Assembly: GCF_029958905.1 (NCBI RefSeq)
Contig: NZ_CP124614.1
Coordinates: 1,178,001 to 1,242,000, forward strand
Direction of reading: 5' to 3'
From: Vibrio sp. YMD68
GTDB taxonomy: Bacteria > Pseudomonadota > Gammaproteobacteria > Enterobacterales > Vibrionaceae
DNA: 64,000 nt
Part shown: positions 27,194-35,244 of the stretch, in pieces
Layout of the letters: each line of letters opens with the position of its first letter
Numbering within the stretch: the stretch's first letter is position 1
Made by a program: the position numbers and the translations under genes
The notes under the pieces: generated by a model
The model's database searches: none
Told to the model about the DNA's origin: nothing
The model's input: the letters and a program-made list of their open reading frames with translations, nothing else

Positions 27194-28117
27194 ATGGAGC
27201 ATGTTTTGACTCAGTCAACAAAAAAACCAGCAGTGAAGCCTAAATTCACCGATAGGTTACAGCATTGGCTACCAAAGATTGTACTTGCCCCAACGATGCT
27301 CATGACAGTGGTGTGCATATACGGCTACATTTTTTGGACAGCGACTCTTTCATTCACAAATTCTCGATTTTTACCCAGTTTTAACTTTGTGGGCTGGGCT
27401 CAATACGAAAAGCTGTTAGACAATGATCGTTGGATTACCTCGATCACTAACCTTGGTCTTTTTGGTGGCCTGTTCATGTTGGTCGCCATTGGGCTTGGTG
27501 TTTTTCTTGCCATTTTTCTTGACCAAAACATTCGCCAAGAAGGGGCGATTCGTACCATCTATCTTTACCCAATGGCGTTATCGTTCATCGTGACGGGTAC
27601 GGCATGGAAGTGGATTCTTAATCCTGGATTAGGCATTGAAAAAATGATGCAGGATTGGGGGTTCGTCGATTTCAAATTTGATTGGCTCGTCAATTCTGAA
27701 ATGTCGGTTTATACCTTGGTGATTGCGGCGGTTTGGCAATCCTCTGGATTCGTCATGGCGATGTTCCTCGCGGGGCTTCGTGGCATCGATTCATCGATAA
27801 TTAAAGCCGCGCAAATCGATGGTGCAGGTTTACCAGCCATCTACATGAAAATTGTTCTGCCGTGTTTACGCCCGGTCTTTTTTAGCGCCATCATCATAAC
27901 GTCACACATTGCTATTAAGAGCTTTGATTTAGTGACCGCCATGACTGCCGGAGGCCCAGGCTATTCATCGGATCTGCCAGCCTTGTTTATGTATGCACAC
28001 TCATTTACACGCGGACAAATTGGTTTAGGTGCGGCGAGTGCAATGATGATGTTAGCGGGAATACTCGCGATTTTAGTACCGTATCTCTACTCCGAACTTA
28101 GGGAGAAAAAATCATGA
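27194..28117 (+). CDS. gtsB: Sugar ABC transporter permease (GtsB-like)
   Basis: 307-aa MalF-type permease with six main membrane segments and the EAA-loop region KAAQIDGAGLPAIYMKIVLPCLRP (conserved A and G at the expected places) that contacts the ATPase. It forms the heterodimeric channel with the next gene, which it overlaps by 4 nt (ATGA). Start ATG 27194, with AAGGAAA a few nt upstream. Confidence 0.88.
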   Translation: MEHVLTQSTKKPAVKPKFTDRLQHWLPKIVLAPTMLMTVVCIYGYIFWTATLSFTNSRFLPSFNFVGWAQYEKLLDNDRWITSITNLGLFGGLFMLVAIGLGVFLAIFLDQNIRQEGAIRTIYLYPMALSFIVTGTAWKWILNPGLGIEKMMQDWGFVDFKFDWLVNSEMSVYTLVIAAVWQSSGFVMAMFLAGLRGIDSSIIKAAQIDGAGLPAIYMKIVLPCLRPVFFSAIIITSHIAIKSFDLVTAMTAGGPGYSSDLPALFMYAHSFTRGQIGLGAASAMMMLAGILAILVPYLYSELREKKS

Positions 28118-28971
28118 GTAATCAGCTTAATGTGGGTCGACTGTTTATTTACTCGATTCTGATCTTCTTTTGCTTAGTTTATCTAATGCCTTTATTCGTC
28201 ATGGTGATTACCTCATTTAAAACGTTACCTGATATTAAGGCGGGTAATTTGATGAGCTTACCCAAAGAGTGGGTGTTTGATGCCTGGTATAAAGCGTGGG
28301 ATGGCGCTTGTACAGGAGTGAAATGTGAAGGTGTGAAAGGCTATTTTTGGAATTCATTTCAAATGGTGATTCCAGCGGTGGCTATTTCCACACTTCTGGG
28401 CGCATTCAATGGTTACGTGGTGACCAAGTGGCAATTTAGAGGCTCTAACCTCTTTTTCAGTCTGCTTCTATTTGGCTGCTTTATTCCATTTCAAGTGGTG
28501 TTGTTACCCATGGCGGCGGTGCTTGGCAAGCTAGGATTAGCGAATACAAATACGGGTCTTATCTTTGTGCACGTTGTATACGGCATGGCTTTTACCACGC
28601 TGTTTTTCCGAAACTTTTATTTAGGCATTCCCGATGAGCTGGTTAAAGCCGCCAAACTCGACGGAGCGGGCTTTTTCACAATTTTCTTTAAGATTTTATT
28701 ACCGCTTTCCACGCCGATTATTATGGTCACGGTCATCTGGCAGTTTACCGCCATTTGGAATGACTTCTTATTTGGTGTGGTGTACTCAGGCTCTGAAACA
28801 CAACCCATTACTGTCGCGTTGAATAATTTGGTCAACACCAGTACCGGCATTAAGGAATATAACGTAGACATGGCTGCCGCTATCATTGCCGCGCTTCCTA
28901 CCTTATTGGTTTATGTATTAGCAGGAAAATACTTTGTTCGTGGCCTAACGGCAGGATCGGTAAAAGGATAA
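28114..28971 (+). CDS. gtsC: Sugar ABC transporter permease (GtsC-like)
   Basis: 285-aa MalG-type permease. Membrane segments start at about residue 10, and the EAA motif is [23 protein letters not shown] near residue 180. It is the second channel subunit. A two-cysteine insertion ([17 protein letters not shown], about residues 65-81) in the first periplasmic loop is typical of the Gts subgroup as I recall it. It overlaps gtsB by 4 nt and is followed by the ATPase gene after 5 nt. Confidence 0.88.
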   Translation: MSNQLNVGRLFIYSILIFFCLVYLMPLFVMVITSFKTLPDIKAGNLMSLPKEWVFDAWYKAWDGACTGVKCEGVKGYFWNSFQMVIPAVAISTLLGAFNGYVVTKWQFRGSNLFFSLLLFGCFIPFQVVLLPMAAVLGKLGLANTNTGLIFVHVVYGMAFTTLFFRNFYLGIPDELVKAAKLDGAGFFTIFFKILLPLSTPIIMVTVIWQFTAIWNDFLFGVVYSGSETQPITVALNNLVNTSTGIKEYNVDMAAAIIAALPTLLVYVLAGKYFVRGLTAGSVKG

Positions 28972-28976
28972 TTATT

Positions 28977-30089
28977 ATGGCAACACTAGAACTGAAACAG
29001 ATCCGCAAAACCTACCCAAAAGCGGACCAAGAAACATTGAAAGGCATCGATATCAGTATCGAATCCGGTGAGTTTTTGATTTTGGTTGGCCCTTCAGGCT
29101 GCGGGAAATCAACGCTGATGAATACCATCGCTGGACTCGAAGATATTAATGAAGGTGAGATTGTTATCGATGGTACTGATGTCGCAAGCGTAGAGCCAAA
29201 AGACCGTGATATTGCGATGGTGTTTCAGTCTTATGCGCTGTACCCAAATATGACGGTAAGGGGGAATATCGCGTTTGGTTTGAAAATCCGAAAAATGCCG
29301 CAAGTCAAAATCGATGCAGAAGTCAACCGCGTGGCTGAAATGCTGCAAATAGAACAGCTGCTTGACCGTAAGCCGTCTCAGCTTTCGGGTGGGCAACGAC
29401 AACGTGTGGCCATGGGGCGCGCACTGGCTCGTAGACCTAAGCTGTATCTGTTTGATGAGCCGTTGTCGAATTTGGATGCCAAATTACGCGTTGAAATGCG
29501 CCATCAAATTAAGCGCCTACACCAAAAGCTCAACACCACCATTGTGTATGTAACCCACGATCAGATTGAAGCCATGACGTTGGCGGATCGGATTGCGGTC
29601 ATGAAAGATGGTGAGTTGCAGCAGTTAGGGACACCTAAAGAGATCTACAACAAACCGAACAATATGTTTGTTGCAGGTTTCATGGGGTCACCGTCAATGA
29701 ACTTTATTAAAACCATGGTCGATCTGGATAACGAAGACAACCCGATCATACGAGTAACCGGGTCAAATGATCAAGAGCATCATATTAAGTTACCTCAATC
29801 GATGCGTCAGCAAGACGGAAAAGAAGTGGTGATTGGGCTAAGACCAGAACATATTAGTGACTCCCAAGGCGAAGATACAACCGCTTCGACGCTGTTGGAT
29901 TTAAAGCTAGAAGTTCTCGAGCCGACTGGGCCAGATACGATTGCCATGATTAAGGTGAACGACCAAGAGGTAGCGTGTCGCCTTTCACCAGAGTTTGAGG
30001 TGAGTGTAGGGCAGATGGCTCCTCTGCATTTTGACTTGTCAAAGGCGGTATTTTTTGATGCGAAAACAGAAAATCGGATTGATTTTTAA
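28977..30089 (+). CDS. gtsD: Sugar ABC transporter ATPase (GtsD/MalK-type)
   Basis: 370 aa. Walker [10 protein letters not shown] (about 38-46), signature [15 protein letters not shown], Walker [13 protein letters not shown], switch His in [10 protein letters not shown], and a C-terminal OB-fold regulatory domain (about 235-370, VIGLRPEHI) as in MalK/UgpC. It powers the importer encoded by the preceding genes. A strong terminator lies about 155 nt downstream, after a structured element. Confidence 0.92.
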   Translation: MATLELKQIRKTYPKADQETLKGIDISIESGEFLILVGPSGCGKSTLMNTIAGLEDINEGEIVIDGTDVASVEPKDRDIAMVFQSYALYPNMTVRGNIAFGLKIRKMPQVKIDAEVNRVAEMLQIEQLLDRKPSQLSGGQRQRVAMGRALARRPKLYLFDEPLSNLDAKLRVEMRHQIKRLHQKLNTTIVYVTHDQIEAMTLADRIAVMKDGELQQLGTPKEIYNKPNNMFVAGFMGSPSMNFIKTMVDLDNEDNPIIRVTGSNDQEHHIKLPQSMRQQDGKEVVIGLRPEHISDSQGEDTTASTLLDLKLEVLEPTGPDTIAMIKVNDQEVACRLSPEFEVSVGQMAPLHFDLSKAVFFDAKTENRIDF

Positions 30090-30116
30090 CAAGGCTCAAT
30101 GAATCGCAACAGTTAT

Positions 30117-30222
30117 AAAGTGCACCTTCCATTTTGAGTGATGACCGATTTCTAGATAGGTCTTCAGATTGAATGTTCGGGGGAGTATTCAAGCTGATTT
30201 TATACTTGGGATGGTGCACTTT
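30117..30222 (+). other. Multi-hairpin element in the gts 3' region
   Basis: AAAGTGCACC (30117-30126) is perfectly matched by GGTGCACTTT (30213-30222), closing a domain of about 106 nt. Inside are at least two smaller hairpins: GACC with GGTC around a 12-nt loop (about 30148-30168), and TTGAAT with ATTCAA around a G-rich loop (about 30171-30192). It has no reading frame and sits just upstream of the operon terminator. It could be a structured 3' UTR, a processed small RNA, or a small non-autonomous element. Confidence 0.5.
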
Positions 30223-30243
30223 ACTCTTGAATATCACGAGTGC

Positions 30244-30285
30244 AAAAAAGTGAAAGTGGGGGGATGACTCACTTTCACTTTTTTT
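30244..30285 (+). terminator. Terminator of the gts operon
   Basis: AAAAAAGTGAAAGTG (30244-30258) pairs with CACTTTCACTTTTTTT (30270-30285), a stem of up to 15 bp with a G-rich loop and a T-run. The A-run on the other side makes it potentially bidirectional. Confidence 0.93.
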
Positions 30286-30317
30286 GTTTGACGCCGTTTG
30301 GTCATTCAAGCCGACAG

Positions 30318-30373
30318 TGCTTTGTGCTTTGTGCTTTGTGCTTTGTGCTTTGTGCTTTGTGTTATGCGCTATG
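30318..30373. repeat. Heptamer tandem repeat
   Basis: Six perfect copies of TGCTTTG (30318-30359) are followed by two degenerate copies (TGTTATG, CGCTATG). It lies between the gts terminator and the dctP promoter and has no coding role visible. Confidence 0.9.
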
Positions 30374-30529
30374 TGTCATTTATCCCCCCTTTTGGCGATT
30401 TCAATGGGTCACTTTCCACACATTTATTTACACTTAGCCTATGGAGAGCACTCAAATTCATCGTCATACACTGACTTCTTTTTATTCAATCCCTTACCGA
30501 TAAAGGCTTGAACACAATTTGTTACAAAC

Positions 30530-30545
30530 TGGCTTGTTAATTGCT
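30530..30545 (+). promoter_or_regulatory. Sigma-54 promoter of dctPQM
   Basis: TGGCTTGTTAATTGCT has GG at -24 and GC at -12 with the required 12-nt offset. It lies 56 nt before the dctP ATG. A short palindrome, TTTGTTACAAA (30518-30528), abuts it. The sigma-54 activator DctD is encoded downstream in the same cluster, which fits the established rhizobial DctB/DctD logic. Confidence 0.85.
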
Positions 30546-30600
30546 CTATTAGAACCATCAGCCCATAGATGGTGCTGTTTTATTACTAAGGAGAATAATA

Positions 30601-31596
30601 ATGTTTAAGCCTCTTACCCTGCTGTCTGTCTCTGCTCTGGCATTGACAAGTTTTAATGCTGCTGCGAACTGCGATCCGGGTGAAATCGTGATCAAATTCA
30701 GTCATGTAACCAATACAGACAAACACCCTAAGGGAATTGCTGCTTCGTTGTTAGAAGAGCGTGTAAACACGGAAATGAACGGTAAAGCTTGTATGCAAGT
30801 TTTCCCTAACTCGACACTGTACGATGATGACAAGGTGTTAGAAGCCATGCTAAACGGTGATGTTCAATTAGCGGCTCCATCGTTATCAAAGTTTGAAAAA
30901 TTCACGAAAAAGTTCCGTATCTTTGACTTACCGTTCCTGTTTGACGATGTGGAAGCCGTTGATCGTTTCCAAAATTCAGAGTCAGGTGACAAGCTTAAAA
31001 ATGCGATGCAAAGACGCGGATTGCAAGGTTTGGGCTTTTGGCACAATGGCATGAAGCAAATGTCGGCTAACGTACCGCTTATATCTCCTAAAGATGCTGA
31101 TGGTCTGAAGTTCCGAGTTCAGGCTTCGGATGTTCTGGTCGCTCAGTTTGAACAGCTTGGTGCCAACCCACAAAAAATGTCGTTTAAAGAAGTGTACGGT
31201 GGCCTTCAAACTAAGGTTATCGATGGTCAGGAAAATACTTGGTCAAACATTTACGGTAAGAAGTTCTTTGAAGTTCAAGATGGCACAACAGAAACTAACC
31301 ACGGTATTTTAGATTACCTACTTGTGACGTCGAATGACTTCTGGAAAGAACTGCCTGATGATGTTCGTGATCAGCTTGGTACCATCATTAAAGAAGTGAC
31401 AGAGGCGCGTAACGCGAAATCTTCTGAAGTGAATCTTGCGAACCGTAACAACATTATTGAGGCGGGTGGCGAAGTTCGTACCTTAACCGATGCGCAAAGA
31501 CAAGAATGGGTGACGGCGATGAAACCTGTTTGGAAGAAATTTGAGAAAGATATCGGTGCAGATCTTATTGAAGCGGCTATCGCATCAAATAATTAA
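30601..31596 (+). CDS. dctP: TRAP C4-dicarboxylate-binding protein DctP
   Basis: 331-aa periplasmic solute receptor. The signal peptide is about 1-22, followed by IVIKFSHVTNTDKHPKG, LKFRVQAS with the conserved substrate-binding Arg (near 172), and VIDGQENTWSNIYGKKF. It binds succinate, malate or fumarate for the DctQM membrane pair. AAGGAG lies upstream of the ATG. It is preceded by a sigma-54 promoter and followed by tandem hairpins that may set the DctP:DctQM ratio. Confidence 0.94.
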   Translation: MFKPLTLLSVSALALTSFNAAANCDPGEIVIKFSHVTNTDKHPKGIAASLLEERVNTEMNGKACMQVFPNSTLYDDDKVLEAMLNGDVQLAAPSLSKFEKFTKKFRIFDLPFLFDDVEAVDRFQNSESGDKLKNAMQRRGLQGLGFWHNGMKQMSANVPLISPKDADGLKFRVQASDVLVAQFEQLGANPQKMSFKEVYGGLQTKVIDGQENTWSNIYGKKFFEVQDGTTETNHGILDYLLVTSNDFWKELPDDVRDQLGTIIKEVTEARNAKSSEVNLANRNNIIEAGGEVRTLTDAQRQEWVTAMKPVWKKFEKDIGADLIEAAIASNN

Positions 31597-31612
31597 TCTT
31601 CCCCTTTTTAAT

Positions 31613-31663
31613 GCCCACTCTATTGGTGGGCTTTGTTGTTTCTTGGCACCGTTTTTTGGTGCC
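31613..31663 (+). promoter_or_regulatory. Tandem hairpins between dctP and dctQ (attenuator)
   Basis: GCCCAC (31613-31618) pairs with GTGGGC (31626-31631), followed by a T-rich TTTGTTGTTT as in an intrinsic terminator. GGCACC (31645-31650) then pairs with GGTGCC (31658-31663). Partial termination here would make more binding protein than membrane subunits. Confidence 0.65.
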
Positions 31664-31685
31664 ACATTACCTGATGGATCTAAGC

Positions 31686-32381
31686 ATGTTTGAGAAAGCA
31701 GGAAAAATAACGGACGCGATAGAAGAAACCCTCATTGCTTTCTTCTTAGGCGCAATGACGTTACTCACATTTGCCAATGTGGTTTTTCGATACGCCTTTA
31801 ATGACAATATTTTATGGGCACTTGAGTTAACGGTATTTATGTTTGCGTGGATGGTGTTAGTCGGCGCATCTTACGGTGTAAAAAAGCACTTTCATATTGG
31901 TGTTGATGTCATCATTAACATGGCACCAGAGAAGCTACGTAAAGTGTACGCTATGGTTGCGGTGACCAGTTGTCTCGCTTTTTCAATATTATTGCTTATT
32001 GGTTCGTGGAATTATTGGTATCCGTTTGCGACTGAGCGCGCGTGGTATGAAACCGACGATATTCCAATGCCAGAGATGCTTCAGTTTATGTCTGACTGGT
32101 TGAATGAAGGTGAACGTTACGAAAAACTGCCGCGCTTTATTCCTTACATGGCATTGCCGATTGGCATGGCGCTATTGACCTTCCGATTTACTCAGATTGC
32201 GTTTCAGGTTTTCAGCGGAAAACTGGACCGAATGATTGCAGGTCATGAAGCGGAAGAAGATCTCGATGCTTTAAGAGCGGATGTGTTGGCGGGGAGTGAC
32301 GATGATGCGATGGCGCCTTTGACTCCTGATTCGTATAAAAAATCGGATGTGAACGTGAAACCAAACGGCAAGGAAGACTAG
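31686..32381 (+). CDS. dctQ: TRAP transporter small membrane subunit DctQ
   Basis: 231 aa from ATG 31686. Four membrane helices are visible (starting at about residues 20, 56, 98 and 157), and FANVVFRYAFNDNILWALELTVF is the DctQ family signature. The hydrophilic acidic C-terminus (about 30 residues) is longer than usual. An in-frame start 25 codons upstream lies inside the hairpin region and is unlikely. It pairs with DctM; 3 nt separate the genes. Confidence 0.9.
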   Translation: MFEKAGKITDAIEETLIAFFLGAMTLLTFANVVFRYAFNDNILWALELTVFMFAWMVLVGASYGVKKHFHIGVDVIINMAPEKLRKVYAMVAVTSCLAFSILLLIGSWNYWYPFATERAWYETDDIPMPEMLQFMSDWLNEGERYEKLPRFIPYMALPIGMALLTFRFTQIAFQVFSGKLDRMIAGHEAEEDLDALRADVLAGSDDDAMAPLTPDSYKKSDVNVKPNGKED

Positions 32382-32384
32382 ATC

Positions 32385-33746
32385 ATGGCCATGTTATTTC
32401 TATTTTTAATGGTAATCGCGTTCATGCTGATTGGCGTGCCAATTGCGATTTCTTTAGGTTTATCCAGTATCATTTTTTTATTGATACATTCGGATGCGTC
32501 TCTCGCGTCTGTGGCACAAACTCTGTTTAATGCGTTTGCCGGGCACTATACGCTACTGGCGATTCCATTCTTTATTCTTGCTTCGAGCTTTATGTCTACG
32601 GGTGGCGTAGCGAAACGTATTATTCGTTTTGCGATTGCGATGGTCGGTTGGTTCCGTGGTGGACTTGCCATGGCATCGGTCGTGGCGTGCATGATGTTTG
32701 CAGCCTTGTCGGGTTCTTCGCCGGCAACGGTGGTCGCGATTGGTAGTATCGTCATCGCTGGTATGGTTAAAAATGGCTACACCAAAGAGTTCGCCGCTGG
32801 GGTTATTTGTAACGCAGGTACGTTAGGCATCTTAATTCCACCTTCTATTGTGATGGTGGTTTATGCCGCGGCAACCGATGTCTCTGTTGGCCGTATGTTC
32901 TTGGGTGGTGTCATTCCCGGTTTACTCGCCGGTGTGATGTTGATGATTGCTATCTACATCACCGCGTGTGTTAAGAAAATTCCAGCTCAACCGTTTGTAG
33001 GTTGGTCTGAAACCTTTAGCGCGGCAAAAGATGCGAGCTGGGGCTTATTGTTGATTGTCATTATTTTGGGCGGTATTTATGGGGGTGTCTTTACGCCAAC
33101 GGAAGCCGCGGCAGTTGCTGCTGTGTACGCCTTCTTTATCGCCAACTTTGTGTATAAAGACATGGGGCCATTTGCGGATAAGACCAACACCAAACCTCTG
33201 CTCGTTAAAATCGTTCAGACCTTTGTGCATAAAGACACTAAAGATACCCTTTATGATGCGGGTAAATTGACGATCATGTTGCTGTTTATCATTGCTAACG
33301 CCCTGATACTCAAACATGTACTGACGGAAGAACGTATTCCACAAATGATCACGGAATCGATGTTGTCGGCTGGATTAGGGCCAATCGCGTTTTTGATTGT
33401 GGTGAACGTGTTATTGTTGATTGGTGGTCAGTTTATGGAGCCATCGGGCTTATTGATCATCGTTGCTCCGCTGGTGTTCCCAATTGCAATAGCGCTAGGC
33501 ATCGACCCGATTCACCTAGGTATTATGATGGTGGTGAATATGGAGATAGGGATGATTACACCGCCTGTGGGGTTAAATCTGTTTGTAACGGCAGGGGTGG
33601 CTAAGATGTCGATGATGAATGTTGTCAAAGCGGCCATGCCTTGGGTTGGTGTTATGTTCTTATTCTTAATTATTGTCACTTACGTGCCTTGGGTATCCAC
33701 CTGGTTGCCAACAACGCTAATGGGGCCGGAGATCATCACTAAATAG
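32385..33746 (+). CDS. dctM: TRAP transporter large permease subunit DctM
   Basis: 453-aa DctM, with about 12 membrane segments. Family features are LLAIPFFILASSFMSTGGVAKRI, the SGSSPATVVAIGS loop and GIMMVVNMEIGMITPPVGLNLFV. It forms the Na+-coupled transport channel with DctQ and receives C4-dicarboxylates from DctP. AAGGA is 10 nt before the ATG; a second ATG two codons in is possible. It is convergent with dctD across a bidirectional-looking hairpin. Confidence 0.94.
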   Translation: MAMLFLFLMVIAFMLIGVPIAISLGLSSIIFLLIHSDASLASVAQTLFNAFAGHYTLLAIPFFILASSFMSTGGVAKRIIRFAIAMVGWFRGGLAMASVVACMMFAALSGSSPATVVAIGSIVIAGMVKNGYTKEFAAGVICNAGTLGILIPPSIVMVVYAAATDVSVGRMFLGGVIPGLLAGVMLMIAIYITACVKKIPAQPFVGWSETFSAAKDASWGLLLIVIILGGIYGGVFTPTEAAAVAAVYAFFIANFVYKDMGPFADKTNTKPLLVKIVQTFVHKDTKDTLYDAGKLTIMLLFIIANALILKHVLTEERIPQMITESMLSAGLGPIAFLIVVNVLLLIGGQFMEPSGLLIIVAPLVFPIAIALGIDPIHLGIMMVVNMEIGMITPPVGLNLFVTAGVAKMSMMNVVKAAMPWVGVMFLFLIIVTYVPWVSTWLPTTLMGPEIITK

Positions 33747-33755
33747 ATCGGACTC

Positions 33756-33797
33756 GGTTCATAGGTTTATTGGTTCATAGGTTTATTGGTTCACGGG
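33756..33797. repeat. 16-bp tandem repeat after dctM
   Basis: GGTTCATAGGTTTATT occurs twice (33756-33771, 33772-33787), then partially (GGTTCACGGG). Each half is itself an octamer (GGTTCATA / GGTTTATT), so the array can be read as five 8-bp units. It begins 9 nt after the dctM stop. Confidence 0.88.
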
Positions 33798-33809
33798 TAA
33801 TAGTGGATA

Positions 33810-33844
33810 TAGGAGCATGGATGATTGGATCATTTATGCTCCTA
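33810..33844. terminator. Hairpin between convergent dctM and dctD
   Basis: TAGGAGCAT (33810-33818) pairs with ATGCTCCTA (33836-33844), with a second inner stem ATGAT/ATCAT (33821-33833). The stem is perfect but the flanks lack a strong T-run, so it is probably a bidirectional or weak terminator. Confidence 0.6.
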
Positions 33845-33865
33845 GTTGGTTTCCAATAGTTGATA

Positions 33866-35212
33866 TTAGTGTTCGTGTTTATAGTCTTCCTTAACGAGTT
33901 GATAGCGCTGCATTTTGTCATAAAGCGTTTTACGTGGCAGTTCAAGTAACGACATGGTTTCTTTGATACTGCCATTCGTTTGAATTAACGTTTGTTCGAT
34001 GATGCCTTTCTCAAACTCATTGACTTGCTGGCTGAGTGAGGACTGAATCGCTTCTGATGAGTTGTTGTCGCCCAACTTCCCAAGTTGCCCAAGAAGTACG
34101 AATCGCTCTGCGGTGTTTCGTAGTTCTCGAACATTCCCAGGCCAGTCGTGACTGAGTATTTTTGCTAATTCGCTATTGGGCAGTGACGTTGCTGCTTTTC
34201 CATAGCGGGCAGCGGCAACCAGCAGAAAGTGGTGAAAGAGAGTCGGGATGTCTTCTTTCCTTTCGCGCAAAGGGGGTAAATCCAGCGTGACAACATTTAA
34301 CCGGTAGTATAAATCTTCACGAAACTCGCCTTGTTGTGCGGCTTGTTTCAAGTCAACTTTGGTTGCGGCAATTACGCGAATATTCAGTGAATGAAGTTTA
34401 TTCGACCCAACTCGTTCAAACTGCCTTTCTTGGAGCACGCGAAGTAGCTTTATCTGGGCTTGCATCGGCATCGACTCTATTTCGTCTAGAAATAAGGTAC
34501 CATTATGCGCGTGTTCTAGTTTGCCGGTTCGATGGCTTTCAGCTCCGGTAAAAGCACCTTTCTCATGCCCGTATAGCTCACTTTCAATCAAGTTTTCTGG
34601 CACGGCACCGCAATTGATCGCGACAAAATTTTCTTCGCGTCGGTCGCTTTGTTCATGTAGGGAACGAGCTACAAGCTCTTTACCTGTGCCTGTCTCACCA
34701 AATAACAATATGTCGGCTTGGGTGTTTGAAATGTGGCTAATCGTATCGCGTAAAGTGCGGATGGTTTGAGTCTCGCCAATGATACGAGGGCCAAGCGTTT
34801 GGCTGGCCTTTAACGATCGTTTTAGTGTTTCATTTTCCAATGTTAAGTTGCGCTTCTCGATGGCTCGGCTGATGGTTTTGATTAACCGGTCCGGTGAAAA
34901 TGGCTTTTCGATAAAGTCATAAGCGCCGGTTTGCATCGAAGCAACGGCCATGGATATGTCGCCGTGCCCTGTGATCAAAATAACAGGAATATCCGGCTGT
35001 TGCTGAATGATGGTTGTCAGCAAATTTTCCCCAGAAATGCCAGGTAGACAAATATCACTGACAATCACCTTAGGAGGGCCATCGGCTTTGAGCGCGATCA
35101 GAGCTTCTTCTGCAGATGAAAAGAATCGAGCCGTAAGATCTTCCAACTCAAAGCTTTGTTCAATTGCGATTCGAATATCCACTTCATCATCAATGAAAAA
35201 AATGTCGACCAT
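33866..35212 (-). CDS. dctD: Sigma-54-dependent response regulator DctD
   Basis: 448 aa. Receiver domain (about 1-120; acidic DDE, phospho-Asp in VSDICLPGISG), AAA+ domain with Walker A GETGTGKE, the sigma-54 contact motif GAFTGA and Walker B-type GTLFLDEIES, and a C-terminal Fis-type HTH (about 405-440, GSIKETMSLLELPRKTLYDKM). It is activated by DctB when C4-dicarboxylates are present and drives sigma-54 transcription of dctPQM. It lies 32 nt after dctB on the minus strand. Confidence 0.95.
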   Translation of the reverse strand: MVDIFFIDDEVDIRIAIEQSFELEDLTARFFSSAEEALIALKADGPPKVIVSDICLPGISGENLLTTIIQQQPDIPVILITGHGDISMAVASMQTGAYDFIEKPFSPDRLIKTISRAIEKRNLTLENETLKRSLKASQTLGPRIIGETQTIRTLRDTISHISNTQADILLFGETGTGKELVARSLHEQSDRREENFVAINCGAVPENLIESELYGHEKGAFTGAESHRTGKLEHAHNGTLFLDEIESMPMQAQIKLLRVLQERQFERVGSNKLHSLNIRVIAATKVDLKQAAQQGEFREDLYYRLNVVTLDLPPLRERKEDIPTLFHHFLLVAAARYGKAATSLPNSELAKILSHDWPGNVRELRNTAERFVLLGQLGKLGDNNSSEAIQSSLSQQVNEFEKGIIEQTLIQTNGSIKETMSLLELPRKTLYDKMQRYQLVKEDYKHEH

Positions 35213-35244
35213 TAGTGTTCCTTAGTATCTATACGTTCTAATTG

